DNA from: Streptomyces sp. NBC_01485
Lineage (GTDB): Bacteria > Actinomycetota > Actinomycetes > Streptomycetales > Streptomycetaceae
DNA length: 64,000 nt
NCBI RefSeq assembly: GCF_036227125.1
Contig: NZ_CP109435.1
Span: 3,782,001-3,846,000 of the forward strand
Reading direction: 5' to 3'
The stretch's first letter is position 1, and each line of letters opens with the position of its first letter. Shown here in pieces: positions 16,728 to 25,584 of the stretch. Under the pieces are notes generated by a model. The model was not told the DNA's origin. It ran no database searches and worked only from the letters and a program-made list of their open reading frames with translations. The position numbers and the translations under genes were made by a program.

Positions 16728-18116
16728 TCAGCCGGTGGAGTCGGACAGGAAGGCCAACAGGTCTTGGCGGGTGATCACTCCGGTGGGCTTGCCGTCCACC
16801 AGGACCACCGCCGCGTCCCGTCCTTCCAGCACGGACATCATCCGTGCTACCGGTTCTCCCGATCCGACAACCGGCAGTGGCGGGCTCATGTGCTTCTCGA
16901 TCGGGTCTCCCGACCCGGCGCGATCGGCGAACAGCGCGTGCAAGAGCACTCGTTCGTCCACGGCCCCGATCACTTCGGGGGCCATCACATCGGGATGCCC
17001 AGCTCCCTTGGCCACTACCGGCATCTGCGACACCCCGAACTCCCTCAGTACCTCGACTGCGGCCCCAACGGTCTCGGTGGGGTGCATGTGTACGAAGTTC
17101 GGGATGCCGCCTCCCTCCTTCTGCTTCAGCACGTCTCCTGCAGTCGGCTCCGTTGCCGTGTCTTCGCTGAACCCATGTTGGCTGATCCACTCGTCGTTGA
17201 AGATCTTGCTGAGGTAGCCGCGCCCGCTGTCGGGGAGCAGGACGACCACGACGTCGTCCGGGCCCAGCCGCTCCGCGACCCGCAGCGCCGCCACGACGGC
17301 CATCCCGCAGGAGCCGCCGACGAGCAGCCCCTCCTCCTTGGCGAGGCGGCGGGTCATCTGGAAGGAGTCCTTGTCGGACACGGCGACGATCTCGTCCGCG
17401 ACCGTACGGTCGTAGGCGGTCGGCCAGAAGTCCTCGCCGACGCCCTCGACGAGGTACGGCCGCCCGGACCCGCCCGAGTACACGGACCCCTCGGGGTCGG
17501 CGCCGACGACCTGCACCCGGCCCTCGCTGGCGTCCTTCAGGTAGCGGCCGGTACCGGAGATGGTGCCGCCGGTCCCGACGCCCGCCACGAAGTGGGTGAT
17601 CCTCCCCTCCGTCTGCTCCCACAGCTCGGGGCCGGTGGAGTGGTAGTGGGAGAGGGGGTTGTGGGGGTTGGAGTACTGGTCGGGCTTCCACGCGCCCGGC
17701 GTCTCACGGACCAGCCGGTCGGAGACGTTGTAGTACGAGTCCGGGTGCCCGGGGTCCACGGCGGTCGGGCAGACGACGACCTCGGCGCCGTACGCCCGCA
17801 TCACGTTGATCTTGTCGGTGGACACCTTGTCGGGGCACACGAAGATGCACTTGTACCCCTTCTGCTGCGCCACGATGGCCAGCCCGACCCCGGTGTTGCC
17901 GCTGGTCGGCTCAACGATCGTGCCGCCCGGCTTGAGCTCCCCGCTCTCCTCGGCGGCCTCGATCATGCGCAGGGCGATGCGGTCCTTCACGGAGCCGCCC
18001 GGGTTGAAGTACTCGACCTTTGCCAGGACGGTCGCCTGGATGCCCTCGGTCACGCTGTTGAGCCTCAGCAGCGGGGTGTTGCCGACGAGGCTGATCATCG
18101 AGTCGTGGAATTGCAC
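16728..18116 (-). CDS. cbs: Cystathionine beta-synthase with exchanged regulatory domain
   Basis: A 462-residue PLP enzyme that condenses serine with homocysteine (reverse transsulfuration). The PLP lysine lies in NPGGSVKDR (near 43), with PTSGNTG and GTGGTISGTGRYLKD also present. The C-terminal CBS pair (about 335-460) includes FVHMHPTETVGAAVEVLREF and the final VLVDGKPTGVITRQDLLAF. Codon usage is strongly Streptomyces-like up to about residue 305 and becomes less GC-biased after it, near the domain linker. This fits replacement of the regulatory half by element DNA, with the old end left at 14271-14440. The frame is intact and the enzyme is probably active, perhaps with altered control. Confidence 0.9.
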   Translation of the reverse strand: MQFHDSMISLVGNTPLLRLNSVTEGIQATVLAKVEYFNPGGSVKDRIALRMIEAAEESGELKPGGTIVEPTSGNTGVGLAIVAQQKGYKCIFVCPDKVSTDKINVMRAYGAEVVVCPTAVDPGHPDSYYNVSDRLVRETPGAWKPDQYSNPHNPLSHYHSTGPELWEQTEGRITHFVAGVGTGGTISGTGRYLKDASEGRVQVVGADPEGSVYSGGSGRPYLVEGVGEDFWPTAYDRTVADEIVAVSDKDSFQMTRRLAKEEGLLVGGSCGMAVVAALRVAERLGPDDVVVVLLPDSGRGYLSKIFNDEWISQHGFSEDTATEPTAGDVLKQKEGGGIPNFVHMHPTETVGAAVEVLREFGVSQMPVVAKGAGHPDVMAPEVIGAVDERVLLHALFADRAGSGDPIEKHMSPPLPVVGSGEPVARMMSVLEGRDAAVVLVDGKPTGVITRQDLLAFLSDSTG

Positions 18117-18273
18117 CGTTGTCTCCGGTTGCTTTCAAAACAGTGGTCCTAGTGGTCGAACCAGCCTACGGGTCGGTCGGGAGGTTCACTCCTGGTGGAG
18201 ATTGGACGACGGTCCGTACGGGGCAAGGAGTGGGTGTACGGACACGAGGGCACGAGGGAGGTGGCGTCGAGGC

Positions 18274-19302
18274 ATGACGAGCATGTCGAGGGCGAGAGTG
18301 GCCCGGCGCATCGCGGCCGGCGCGGCCTATGGCGGCGGCGGCATCGGGCTGGCCGGGGCGGCGGCCGTCGGGCTGGTGGTGGCGGAGGTGCATCTGGCGC
18401 GCCGCCAGGTCAACAACGGGGCGCATCCGCACGTCCCGCAGGCGGACGGCCGCTACGGACTCGCCTACGACGCCCCCGGCCCCGGCAAGGAGCCCCTGCG
18501 TCTGACGATGCTGGGCGACTCCACGGCGGCCGGCCAGGGCGTCCAGCGCTCCGGACAGACCCCGGGCGCCCTGCTGGCCTCCGGCCTGGCGGCGGTCGCG
18601 GAACGCCCCGTGGAACTGCGCAACGTGGCGCTGCCCGGCGCCCAGTCCGACGACCTGGACCGGCAGGTCGCGCTGGTCGTCGGGGGCGTCGACCGGATGC
18701 CCGACATCTGCGTGATCATGATCGGCGCGAACGACGTGACCCACCGCATGCCGGCCACCCGCGCGGTCCGCCACCTGTCCGCGGCGGTACGGCGGCTGCG
18801 CACGGCCGGCGCGGAGGTCGTCGTCGGCACCTGCCCCGACCTGGGCACGATCGAGCCGGTCCAGCAGCCGCTGCGCTGGCTGGCCCGGCGGGCGTCGCGC
18901 CAACTGGCGGCGGCCCAGACGATCGGCGCGGTCGAACAGGGCGGCCGCACGGTGTCCCTGGGCGACCTGCTGGGCCCCGAGTTCGAGGCGAACCCGCGCG
19001 CGATGTTCGGCCCCGACCACTACCACCCCTCGGCGGAGGGGTACGCGACGGCGGCGATGGCGGTCCTGCCCACGGTCTGCGCGGCCCTCGGCCTCTGGCC
19101 GGCGGACGAGGAACGCCCCGACGTCACCCGCCGCGAGGGCTTCCTCCCGGTGGCCCGAGCAGCGGCGGAAGCGGCCTCGGAACCCGGCACGGAGGTCACG
19201 GCGGCGATGCCGACCGGCCCACGGGGCCCATGGGCCCTCCTGAAGCGGAGGCGGCGCCGCCAGGTGACCGAACCGGAGCAGACCAGCCCGTCCGGCGTCT
19301 GA
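18274..19302 (+). CDS. SGNH/GDSL-type hydrolase
   Basis: A 342-residue hydrolase with an N-terminal membrane anchor or signal (AAYGGGGIGLAGAAAVGLVV, about 12-35). SGNH blocks are LTMLGDSTAAGQGV (Ser nucleophile), an LRNVALPGAQSDDL block, GANDVTH and the catalytic DHYHPS. The C-terminal 60 residues are charged and probably unstructured. It is divergent from the beta-synthase gene and probably acts as an esterase or lipase outside the membrane. The start is the first in-frame ATG after GAGGGAGG; MSRAR three codons later is possible. Confidence 0.85.
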   Translation: MTSMSRARVARRIAAGAAYGGGGIGLAGAAAVGLVVAEVHLARRQVNNGAHPHVPQADGRYGLAYDAPGPGKEPLRLTMLGDSTAAGQGVQRSGQTPGALLASGLAAVAERPVELRNVALPGAQSDDLDRQVALVVGGVDRMPDICVIMIGANDVTHRMPATRAVRHLSAAVRRLRTAGAEVVVGTCPDLGTIEPVQQPLRWLARRASRQLAAAQTIGAVEQGGRTVSLGDLLGPEFEANPRAMFGPDHYHPSAEGYATAAMAVLPTVCAALGLWPADEERPDVTRREGFLPVARAAAEAASEPGTEVTAAMPTGPRGPWALLKRRRRRQVTEPEQTSPSGV

Positions 19303-19641
19303 GGACAAGGCCCCTTCAGGGCCGACGGGGGTCTGGGGGCGCAGCCCCCAGGATCGGCGCCCCGGGACCGGCACCCCGGGACCGGCGTCCCCAGGACCGG
19401 CACGCTGCCCCGCCCGCACATCCCCGCCCCACCACCGGAGGTCCAAGCAAGCGCTTAGAAAGTGCGGCCGGAGTCACACCCCCAGCCCCGTGACCCAGCC
19501 CATACGTACGGGTAACTTCCGAAGCAGCCGTGCCCGTACGCGCCCGTACCCGCCCGTACGAAACCCATCCCTCCCACCCGTCGCCCGACCGCCACCCCTC
19601 AACGAGGCGCTATGCGCCGCCCCTTCCTATCTGGAGCCGTG
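19303..19641. other. Intergenic region with repeats and a candidate operator
   Basis: CTGGGGGC-GCA-GCCCCCAG (19333-19351) is an 8-bp hairpin of a kind common after Streptomyces genes. It is followed by three degenerate CCCCGGGACCGGC repeats (about 19359-19400). AAGCGCTT at 19449-19456, within AGCAAGCGCTTAGAA, is a palindrome that could bind a TetR-type regulator of the downstream thiolase. No gene seen. Confidence 0.45.
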
Positions 19642-20862
19642 ATGCCCGAAGCCGTCATCGTCTCGACCGCCCGCTCCCCGATCGGCCGCGCCGTCAAGGG
19701 CTCGCTGAAGGACCTGCGCCCGGACGACCTCACCGCCACGATCATCCAGGCCGCCCTGGCGAAGGTCCCCGAGCTGGACCCGAGGGACATCGACGACCTG
19801 ATGCTCGGCTGCGGCCTCCCCGGCGGCGAGCAGGGCTACAACCTGGGCCGGATCGTCGCCGTGCAGATGGGCATGGACCACCTGCCCGGCTGCACGGTCA
19901 CCCGCTACTGTTCCTCGTCGCTCCAGACCAGCCGCATGGCCCTGCACGCCATCAAGGCCGGCGAGGGCGACGTCTTCATCTCGGCCGGCGTCGAGATGGT
20001 CTCCCGGTACGCCAAGGGCAGCTCCGACGAGATCCCCGGCACCCACAACCCCCTCTTCGCCGACGCGGAAGCCCGTACCGCCGCCGTGGCCGGGTCCGAG
20101 GGATCGAGCTGGCACGACCCGCGCGAGGACGGCCTGATCCCCGACCCCTACATCTCGATGGGCCAGACCGCCGAGAACCTCGCCCGGGTCAAGGGCGTCA
20201 CCCGCCAGGACATGGACGAGTTCGGCGTCCGTTCCCAGAACCTCGCCGAGGAAGCCATCAAGAACGGCTTCTGGGAGCGCGAGATCACCCCGGTGACGCT
20301 CCCCGACGGCACGGTCGTCAGCAAGGACGACGGCCCGCGCGCCGGCGTCACGCTGGAGGGCGTCCAGGGCCTGAAGCCGGTCTTCCGCCCGGACGGAATG
20401 GTCACCGCCGGCAACTGCTGCCCGCTGAACGACGGCGCCGCCGCGGTCGTCATCATGAGCGACACCAAGGCCCGCGAGCTCGGCCTCACCCCGCTCGCCC
20501 GCATCGTGTCGACCGGCGTCTCCGGCCTCTCCCCCGAGATCATGGGCCTCGGTCCGGTCGACGCGACCAACCAGGCGCTGCGCCGCGCCGGCCTCACCAT
20601 CGACGACATCGACCTGGTCGAGATCAACGAGGCGTTCGCCGCGCAGGTGATCCCCTCCTACCGCGACCTGAACATCCCGCTGGAGAAGCTGAACGTCAAC
20701 GGCGGCGCCATCGCCGTCGGCCACCCCTTCGGCATGACGGGCGCCCGCATCACCGGCACGCTCATCAACTCCCTCCAGTTCCACGACAAGCAGTTCGGCC
20801 TGGAGACGATGTGCGTCGGCGGCGGCCAGGGCATGGCGATGGTCGTCGAGCGCCTGAGCTGA
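19642..20862 (+). CDS. Acetyl-CoA C-acyltransferase (thiolase)
   Basis: A 406-residue thiolase. The nucleophile Cys90 lies in RYCSSSLQT, the NEAFA motif and GGAIAVGHPFGMTG (His) follow, and the second Cys is in CVGGGQGMA. It cleaves 3-ketoacyl-CoA or condenses two acetyl-CoA in fatty acid or polymer metabolism. The ATG at 19642 has GGAG five bases upstream. It is monocistronic, ending in a perfect hairpin. From sequence alone degradative and biosynthetic types cannot be separated. Confidence 0.93.
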   Translation: MPEAVIVSTARSPIGRAVKGSLKDLRPDDLTATIIQAALAKVPELDPRDIDDLMLGCGLPGGEQGYNLGRIVAVQMGMDHLPGCTVTRYCSSSLQTSRMALHAIKAGEGDVFISAGVEMVSRYAKGSSDEIPGTHNPLFADAEARTAAVAGSEGSSWHDPREDGLIPDPYISMGQTAENLARVKGVTRQDMDEFGVRSQNLAEEAIKNGFWEREITPVTLPDGTVVSKDDGPRAGVTLEGVQGLKPVFRPDGMVTAGNCCPLNDGAAAVVIMSDTKARELGLTPLARIVSTGVSGLSPEIMGLGPVDATNQALRRAGLTIDDIDLVEINEAFAAQVIPSYRDLNIPLEKLNVNGGAIAVGHPFGMTGARITGTLINSLQFHDKQFGLETMCVGGGQGMAMVVERLS

Positions 20863-20909
20863 GGCATATCAAGCCTCTCGGTGACCGGCGAAACACCCAC
20901 CGTGAGCCG

Positions 20910-20948
20910 ACGGCCCGGAGTCCGGAAAGCACCTGGACTCCGGGCCGT
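20910..20948 (+). terminator. Thiolase terminator
   Basis: Perfect 14-bp stem ACGGCCCGGAGTCC / GGACTCCGGGCCGT with an 11-nt loop, 47 bp after the stop codon, followed by TCTGTG. Confidence 0.75.
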
Positions 20949-21141
20949 TCTGTGATGCAATCTCCCCCAGGATGTGACCTATCTCCCTCCAGGGGGGATT
21001 TACGCAGCTCAGCGCGTTCCACCGCCACCCACAGGCCCAAATCCCTGTCCGTTTCGTGACGTTACGCACTGACAGCTGGATAGTCCACCCTTCAAGCTGA
21101 TGTAGGAAGTCGGGGGTCGACTTTGAACCGGGAGTACGTCA

Positions 21142-21933
21142 GTGAGCGCCATGCCGATCGCCTTGTTGGTCACCACGGCCGCCACGGGCGCCGTGGGCGT
21201 CGCCGTCCTGCGCACCCTCTTTCAGTTGCGCCGGCAGGTCGCCGCCCTGCACACGCAGCTCGCCGAGAACCACGCCACGCAGCTGCGCGGCTTCGTTCCG
21301 GCCGCCCGCACCACCGCCGACGCGGCTGAGATACGCGCCGCGGTGGCCGAGGCGCTCGCGGAGGAGCGGGAGCGGGAGCTCGCCGAGGCGCGCGCGTTCT
21401 GGGCCGCCCAGGAGGCCCGTGACGCCTCCGACGCCCCCTCCCTGCTGGGTCTGCCGGACAGCGAGCTGTTCCTGCCCCGCCAGGCGGACTTCGTGGGCCT
21501 GGAGCCCCTGGAGCCGGTGACCGAGCCGACCACGGACGCCGACGAGTTCGCCGGGGACTCCGCCGAACTGGCCGCCGCCCGCCGCCGTCACCCGTCCCAC
21601 CCGGACTTCGTACCCGTCCAGTCACCAATGGTCAACGACCACGAACGCACGGTCGCCACCCTCGAGGAACTGGCCGCGTCCCGCATCGAGCTGACCGACG
21701 TCCGCCCTGGCCCGCTCGGCACCCTCGACGTCTACGTCTTCGCCGACGGCACCACCCTCTGCATGACCCCGGGCCACCGCGAGACGGCGGAACGCCTCGC
21801 GACGGCCCTCACGGCCGGCGAAACCCCGTTCCTGCTGGGCGGCTCGGGCATCTCGGGCGCGTACACGCTGACGTTCCAGTGCGGCCCGGAGAACGTCTAC
21901 ATCCTGGCGGACCGGGTCATAGCGAGCCTGTGA
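21142..21933 (+). CDS. Membrane-anchored coiled-coil hypothetical protein
   Basis: A 263-residue protein with an N-terminal membrane span (about 3-22), then a predicted coiled coil rich in Glu/Ala/Arg (about 25-95). An acidic linker follows, and then a C-terminal globular domain (about 170-263, DVYVFADGTTLCMTPGHRET). GTG start with GGGAG upstream. No family recognised. Confidence 0.6.
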   Translation: MSAMPIALLVTTAATGAVGVAVLRTLFQLRRQVAALHTQLAENHATQLRGFVPAARTTADAAEIRAAVAEALAEERERELAEARAFWAAQEARDASDAPSLLGLPDSELFLPRQADFVGLEPLEPVTEPTTDADEFAGDSAELAAARRRHPSHPDFVPVQSPMVNDHERTVATLEELAASRIELTDVRPGPLGTLDVYVFADGTTLCMTPGHRETAERLATALTAGETPFLLGGSGISGAYTLTFQCGPENVYILADRVIASL

Positions 21934-21985
21934 GGCCCACCCGCCGCCCGAGGCCCACCCGCCTGCCCGAGGCGCGTCCCGAGGC

Positions 21986-22297
21986 TCACACCGCCGCGCG
22001 CTTCTGCGCCTGAGCCACCAGCTCCACGGCTTCCGCCACCTGTCCCTCGTCCGTGAGGACGAGGGCCAAGTCGTGCACGGCGACGGTGATTTGGTCGGCT
22101 GCGGCGAACATCCCGACGTCGGGCATCTCCCTGGGCTCGGCCCCGGGCTGCTCGATCGCCTGCGCCCACCGGACCAACTGCCTGGCCAGCGCCAGCGCTT
22201 CCGCGGCCGCGCCCCGCTGGAGCCGGCTCTGCGGAGCGGCACGCAGACGATCGGCGAAGTGATCCACCGCACGGGTCAGAGACGTCGTATCCACCAC
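21986..22297 (-). CDS. Small alpha-helical hypothetical protein
   Basis: A 103-residue, almost wholly helical protein (LTRAVDHFADRLRAAPQSRL, then AAEALALARQLVRWAQAIE). It starts at one of two adjacent GTG codons without a clear ribosome site, so it may be leaderless. It converges with the preceding gene and faces the DUF4287 gene. Confidence 0.5.
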   Translation of the reverse strand: MVDTTSLTRAVDHFADRLRAAPQSRLQRGAAAEALALARQLVRWAQAIEQPGAEPREMPDVGMFAAADQITVAVHDLALVLTDEGQVAEAVELVAQAQKRAAV

Positions 22298-22401
22298 GCC
22301 GCGAGACTACGCGTCGGACCGGGACTGTTGCCAACAGGCGAACACTCAGGCACCGTGACCTGAAGGACCGGCTTACATCCCCTTTGCTACCGGAGGCGCC
22401 G

Positions 22402-22629
22402 ATGTCCCATGTCCTCTCCGAGGAGACCCACCGCAACATACTGGCCCGCATCCCCCACTGCACCGGTCGTGAGGTCGCCGACTGGCTGCGCACCGTCGAC
22501 GAAGGCCCCGCTCTCCGCTTCGAGGAGAAGGTCAGCTGGCTGCGCGCCGAGCACGACCTCGCGTACGGCCACGCCAAGGCGCTCATCCACGAGTACGACC
22601 TGAGGAGGGCCGCGCGCAAACTCCTCTAG
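22402..22629 (+). CDS. DUF4287-like small protein
   Basis: A 75-residue protein starting MSHVLSEETHRNILARIPHC behind GGAGG, with GREVADWLRTVDEGPALRFE and AYGHAKALIHEYDLRRA. This pattern resembles DUF4287 proteins, which are widespread and of unknown role. It ends at a bidirectional terminator. Confidence 0.65.
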   Translation: MSHVLSEETHRNILARIPHCTGREVADWLRTVDEGPALRFEEKVSWLRAEHDLAYGHAKALIHEYDLRRAARKLL

Positions 22630-22701
22630 CGCGCACGCGACAAGCAGACCGGACAGCACCGGACCGGACAGCACACCGGTCGGCGAACCGGACGACACGA
22701 C

Positions 22702-22734
22702 GAAGGGCCCCGGGAGCGGATCCCGGGGCCCTTC
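22702..22734. terminator. Bidirectional terminator
   Basis: Perfect 14-bp stem GAAGGGCCCCGGGA / TCCCGGGGCCCTTC with a 5-nt loop between two converging genes. Confidence 0.8.
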
Positions 22735-22767
22735 CGTCGCGTACGTCCGGCGCTACGGCCGGCCGGC

Positions 22768-22805
22768 GTCAGTCGCTGTCGTCAGTCGCTGTCGTCAGTC
22801 GCTGT
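22768..22805. repeat. Three tandem 13-bp repeats over a stop codon
   Basis: GTCAGTCGCTGTC is repeated at 22768, 22781 and 22794 (the last copy lacks its final base). The third copy contains the last codons and stop of the Bax-inhibitor-like gene, so the repeats look like duplications of that gene's end. Confidence 0.75.
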
Positions 22806-23688
22806 TCAGGATCGACAGGAGTCGCAGGAACTCCATGTAGATCCACACCAGCGTCATCGTGAGACCGAAGGCGGCGAGCCAGGCCTCCTCGCGCGGTGCG
22901 CCGTACGCGATGCCGTCCTCGACCTGCTTGAAGTCCAGGGCGAGGAAGCAGGCGCCGAGCAGGATGCCGATGACACCGAACACGATGCCGAGCGGACCGC
23001 TGCGGAAGCCGAGGCCGTCACCGCCGCCGAAGACCGTGAACAGCAGGTTCACGACCATCAGCAGGACGAAGCCGAGCGCGGCGGCCATCACGAAGCCGTA
23101 GAAGCGGCGGTTGACGCGGATCCAGCCCGCCTTGTACGCCACGAGCACACCGGCGAAGACCGCCATCGTGCCCATCACGGCCTGGGCGACGACGCCGTCC
23201 GCGATGTACGTGGACACCGCGGACGAGATCACGCCGAGGAACACGCCCTCGAAGGCGGCGTACGACAGGATCAGCGCGGGCGCCGGGCGGCGCTTGAACG
23301 ACTGGGCGAAGGCCAGCACCATCGCGACCAGACCGGCGACGATGGCGATGCCGTACGACTTGCCGAGGTTGGCCTCGTCGACGGGCAGCAGCAGCCAGGC
23401 CAGCACCGCGGTGACGACCACGGTGCCGAGCGTGGTCGCGGTGCGCGCGACGACGTCGTCCATGGTCATCCGGCCGGTGGTGACCGGGGCCTGCGGCGGG
23501 GCGCCGTACTGCAGGTCCTGCTGGGCGTAGGGGTTCTGCGCGTACGGGTTGCCGGCCGGCTGGGCGTAGGGGTTGCCCGGCTGGGTGCCGACTGCGGGTC
23601 CCCCGGCCTGCGGCGCGGCGTTGAAGCCCGCCGAGCCGTTGTCGCGGCTGAACCCCCGTCGCGAGAAGACCGGGTTTCTGCTCCTCAT
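22795..23688 (-). CDS. Bax inhibitor-1/YccA family membrane protein
   Basis: A 297-residue protein. A Gln/Asn/Pro/Tyr-rich cytoplasmic N-terminus (about 1-75, NPYAQ repeats) precedes seven hydrophobic spans (about 85-290). The family is linked to membrane stress and ion leak; no precise bacterial role is settled. The start MRSRNPVF is supported by GGAGGAGTGCA immediately before it. It is monocistronic. Confidence 0.85.
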   Translation of the reverse strand: MRSRNPVFSRRGFSRDNGSAGFNAAPQAGGPAVGTQPGNPYAQPAGNPYAQNPYAQQDLQYGAPPQAPVTTGRMTMDDVVARTATTLGTVVVTAVLAWLLLPVDEANLGKSYGIAIVAGLVAMVLAFAQSFKRRPAPALILSYAAFEGVFLGVISSAVSTYIADGVVAQAVMGTMAVFAGVLVAYKAGWIRVNRRFYGFVMAAALGFVLLMVVNLLFTVFGGGDGLGFRSGPLGIVFGVIGILLGACFLALDFKQVEDGIAYGAPREEAWLAAFGLTMTLVWIYMEFLRLLSILNSD

Positions 23689-23899
23689 TGCACTCCTCCA
23701 TGGCCACACTGCGCGGCCTTGGCTCAAGGGTAATAGGTAGGCAAAGGATTGACCCTAGTGCCTGGGGAGGATCTTTCCCTCATGCTGCTGGCCAACACGC
23801 TACGCGGCGTGATGATTCCCAGTACAGGAGGTTTCCATCCAGGACCAAGCCGGTACACGCCCGGAACCGGCCGGAGACCGGACGGGGCCGACGGTTCGG

Positions 23900-25075
23900 T
23901 CACTCGAACGAAAACCCGGTGTACCCCTCGGCGAGGTCGGTCTCGGCGGCGCGGGAGGAGGCGATCCGCTCCAGGCGGGCGAGCTGGAGGCGGTCCTCGA
24001 AGGGGGTGGCGTCGGGGGCCGGGTGCAGGAGCGTCGTCATGTCGTACGAGAACCGCTCGGCCTGCCACACGCGCCGCAGACAGGTCGCGGAGTAGGCGTC
24101 GAGGAGATCGGACGACCCCGTCTCCGCCTGGTGCGTCAGCGCCCGCGCGAAGGTGACGACGTCCCCGACGGCGAGGTTCAGCCCCTTCGCGCCGGTCGGC
24201 GGCACGATGTGGGCCGCGTCCCCGGCGAGGAAGAGCCGGCCGTGCCGCATCGGCTCGTGGACGTAGGAGCGCATCGGGGTGACCGACTTCTGGGTGATCG
24301 GCCCGCGCTCCAGCCTCCAGTCGTCGTCGGTCTCGAAGCGGCGCTCCAGCTCGTCCCAGATCGCCTCGTCGCCCCAGCTCCCGGCGTCGGTGCCCTCGGG
24401 CACCTGGAGGTAGAGGCGGGAGACGGCCGGCGAGCGCATGGAGAGCAGGGCGAAGCCGCGGTCGTGGCGGGCGTAGACCAGCTCGTCGTGGGAGGGCGGC
24501 ACGTCGGCGAGGATGCCGAGCCAGCCGAAGGGGTACGTCCGCTCGAAGACGCGGACCAGCTCGGCCGGGATCGCCTTCCGCGAGACCCCCCAGAAGCCGT
24601 CGCACCCGACGACGTACTCGCACTCCAGGACGTCCTCGCGCCCCCCGTGCCGGAAACGCACCCGCGGGCTGTCGCCGTCCACCCCCTCCACGGTCAGCGC
24701 CTCCGCCTCGAACAGCAGCGGACCGCCGTCCTCGAGCTGGAGGGCGATGAGGTCCTTGCACACCTCGGTCTGCGCGTAGACCATCACCGACCGGCCGCCG
24801 GTGAGACCGGGAAAGTCGACGCGGTGGCGCTTGCGGTCGTACCGCAGCTCGATGCCGTCGTGCCGCAGCCCCTCCCGGTCCATCCGCTCCCCGGCACCGG
24901 CCGCGCGCAGCACGTCCACCGTGCCCTGCTCCAGGATCCCGGCACGCTGCCGCTGCTCGACGTAGGCCCGGTCGTGGCTCTCCAGTACGACGGAGTCGAT
25001 ACCGGCGTTGTGCAGCAGACGGGCGAGGAGGAGGCCGGCGGGGCCGGCGCCGACGATGCCGACGGTCGTGCGCAT
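23900..25075 (-). CDS. pobA: 4-hydroxybenzoate 3-monooxygenase
   Basis: A 391-residue FAD monooxygenase making protocatechuate from 4-hydroxybenzoate with NADPH. FAD motifs are VGIVGAGPAGLLLARLL (start), the CDGFWGVSRKAIP block and GRLFLAGDAAHIVPPTGAKG. Substrate-site segments typical of PobA (SVMVYAQTEVCKDL, VTPMRSYVHEPM) are present. The start MRTTVGIVG is preferred; the longer frame upstream is a repetitive Glu-Pro-Asn stretch. AAGGGA lies at suitable spacing. No pobR or pca gene is adjacent. Confidence 0.92.
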   Translation of the reverse strand: MRTTVGIVGAGPAGLLLARLLHNAGIDSVVLESHDRAYVEQRQRAGILEQGTVDVLRAAGAGERMDREGLRHDGIELRYDRKRHRVDFPGLTGGRSVMVYAQTEVCKDLIALQLEDGGPLLFEAEALTVEGVDGDSPRVRFRHGGREDVLECEYVVGCDGFWGVSRKAIPAELVRVFERTYPFGWLGILADVPPSHDELVYARHDRGFALLSMRSPAVSRLYLQVPEGTDAGSWGDEAIWDELERRFETDDDWRLERGPITQKSVTPMRSYVHEPMRHGRLFLAGDAAHIVPPTGAKGLNLAVGDVVTFARALTHQAETGSSDLLDAYSATCLRRVWQAERFSYDMTTLLHPAPDATPFEDRLQLARLERIASSRAAETDLAEGYTGFSFE

Positions 25076-25510
25076 CGGGCGTATCCCTTCGGGGTTGGGT
25101 TCGGGGTTCGGTTCGGGTTCGGTTCGGGGTTCGGTATTCACCGGCGACTGCCCACCGGGCGATGTTCGCAGAGTGAAGTTTTCTTCACCATCTTTCGACG
25201 CGAGTCTGCGCCCCTGCCCTTCGAGTGTCAACGGTTTGGCCGGGCGCGGCGGACATGGCGGACACCGGCGCGCATCTCGAGAACCGTCAGTAACGCCAGC
25301 ACCGGTCAGCGCCGGCGGCCCTGCTTATGCGGAGCAGTGTCCTCAGCCGCGCGTCGCCGAACTCCCCCAGGAACCCGGCGACGGGTCGCCGAACCGATCA
25401 CGGCTGGTTCTGGTCGGACGGATATTGTCGTCTCAACCATCTGCCGTTAAGCGCCAATTCGGAAGAACGCGCACCGAACGTGGCCGTCGAACGACAGTGC
25501 GCCGAACGGT
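25076..25510. other. pobA upstream region
   Basis: Contains GGTTCGGG-type degenerate direct repeats (about 25090-25134) close to the start codon and the inverted repeat at 25173-25188. From about 25190 to 25510 I see no gene or clear signal. Confidence 0.45.
25173..25188 (-). promoter_or_regulatory. Candidate operator of pobA
   Basis: GTGAAG-TTTT-CTTCAC is a perfect 6-bp inverted repeat about 100 bp before the pobA start. The location and symmetry suit an activator or repressor of an aromatic catabolism gene (IclR- or MarR-type), but the regulator is not in the window. Confidence 0.45.
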
Positions 25511-25579
25511 TCACGCGTCCTTCTGGTTCACAAACCCGAGCGACGTCAGCCCCTCCGCCTTGCGCAGACGGTAGGGGGA
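25511..25579 (-). pseudogene. Possible 3' remnant of an interrupted gene
   Basis: A minus-strand frame ends YRLRKAEGLTSLGFVNQ, then KDA and TGA. It has protein-like composition and good codon usage but no upstream part, because the HprK-like gene ends directly beside it. It may mark the left edge of the island. Confidence 0.3.
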
Positions 25580-25584
25580 CCTAC

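Larger units (their letters stand above)
14441..17190. mobile_element. Remnant of an integrated element in the beta-synthase gene
   Basis: Bounded on the left by the orphaned gene end and on the right by an approximate shift in base usage inside the intact gene. It carries a gene lacking its 5' part, a Cys-rich small protein, a 163-residue protein, a frameshifted methyltransferase, a 49-residue protein and a replacement 3' end for the host gene. No integrase or replication gene is present, so it is a decayed element or a recombination scar. The right limit is an estimate. Confidence 0.5.

Noticed and set aside
17806..18273. Upstream extension of the SGNH hydrolase frame
   Set aside because: It lies over the 5' end of the beta-synthase gene; the hydrolase start with its membrane anchor is at 18274.
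25076..25231. N-terminal extension of pobA with Glu-Pro-Asn repeats
   Set aside because: PobA proteins start at the FAD fold; the extension is repetitive upstream DNA.
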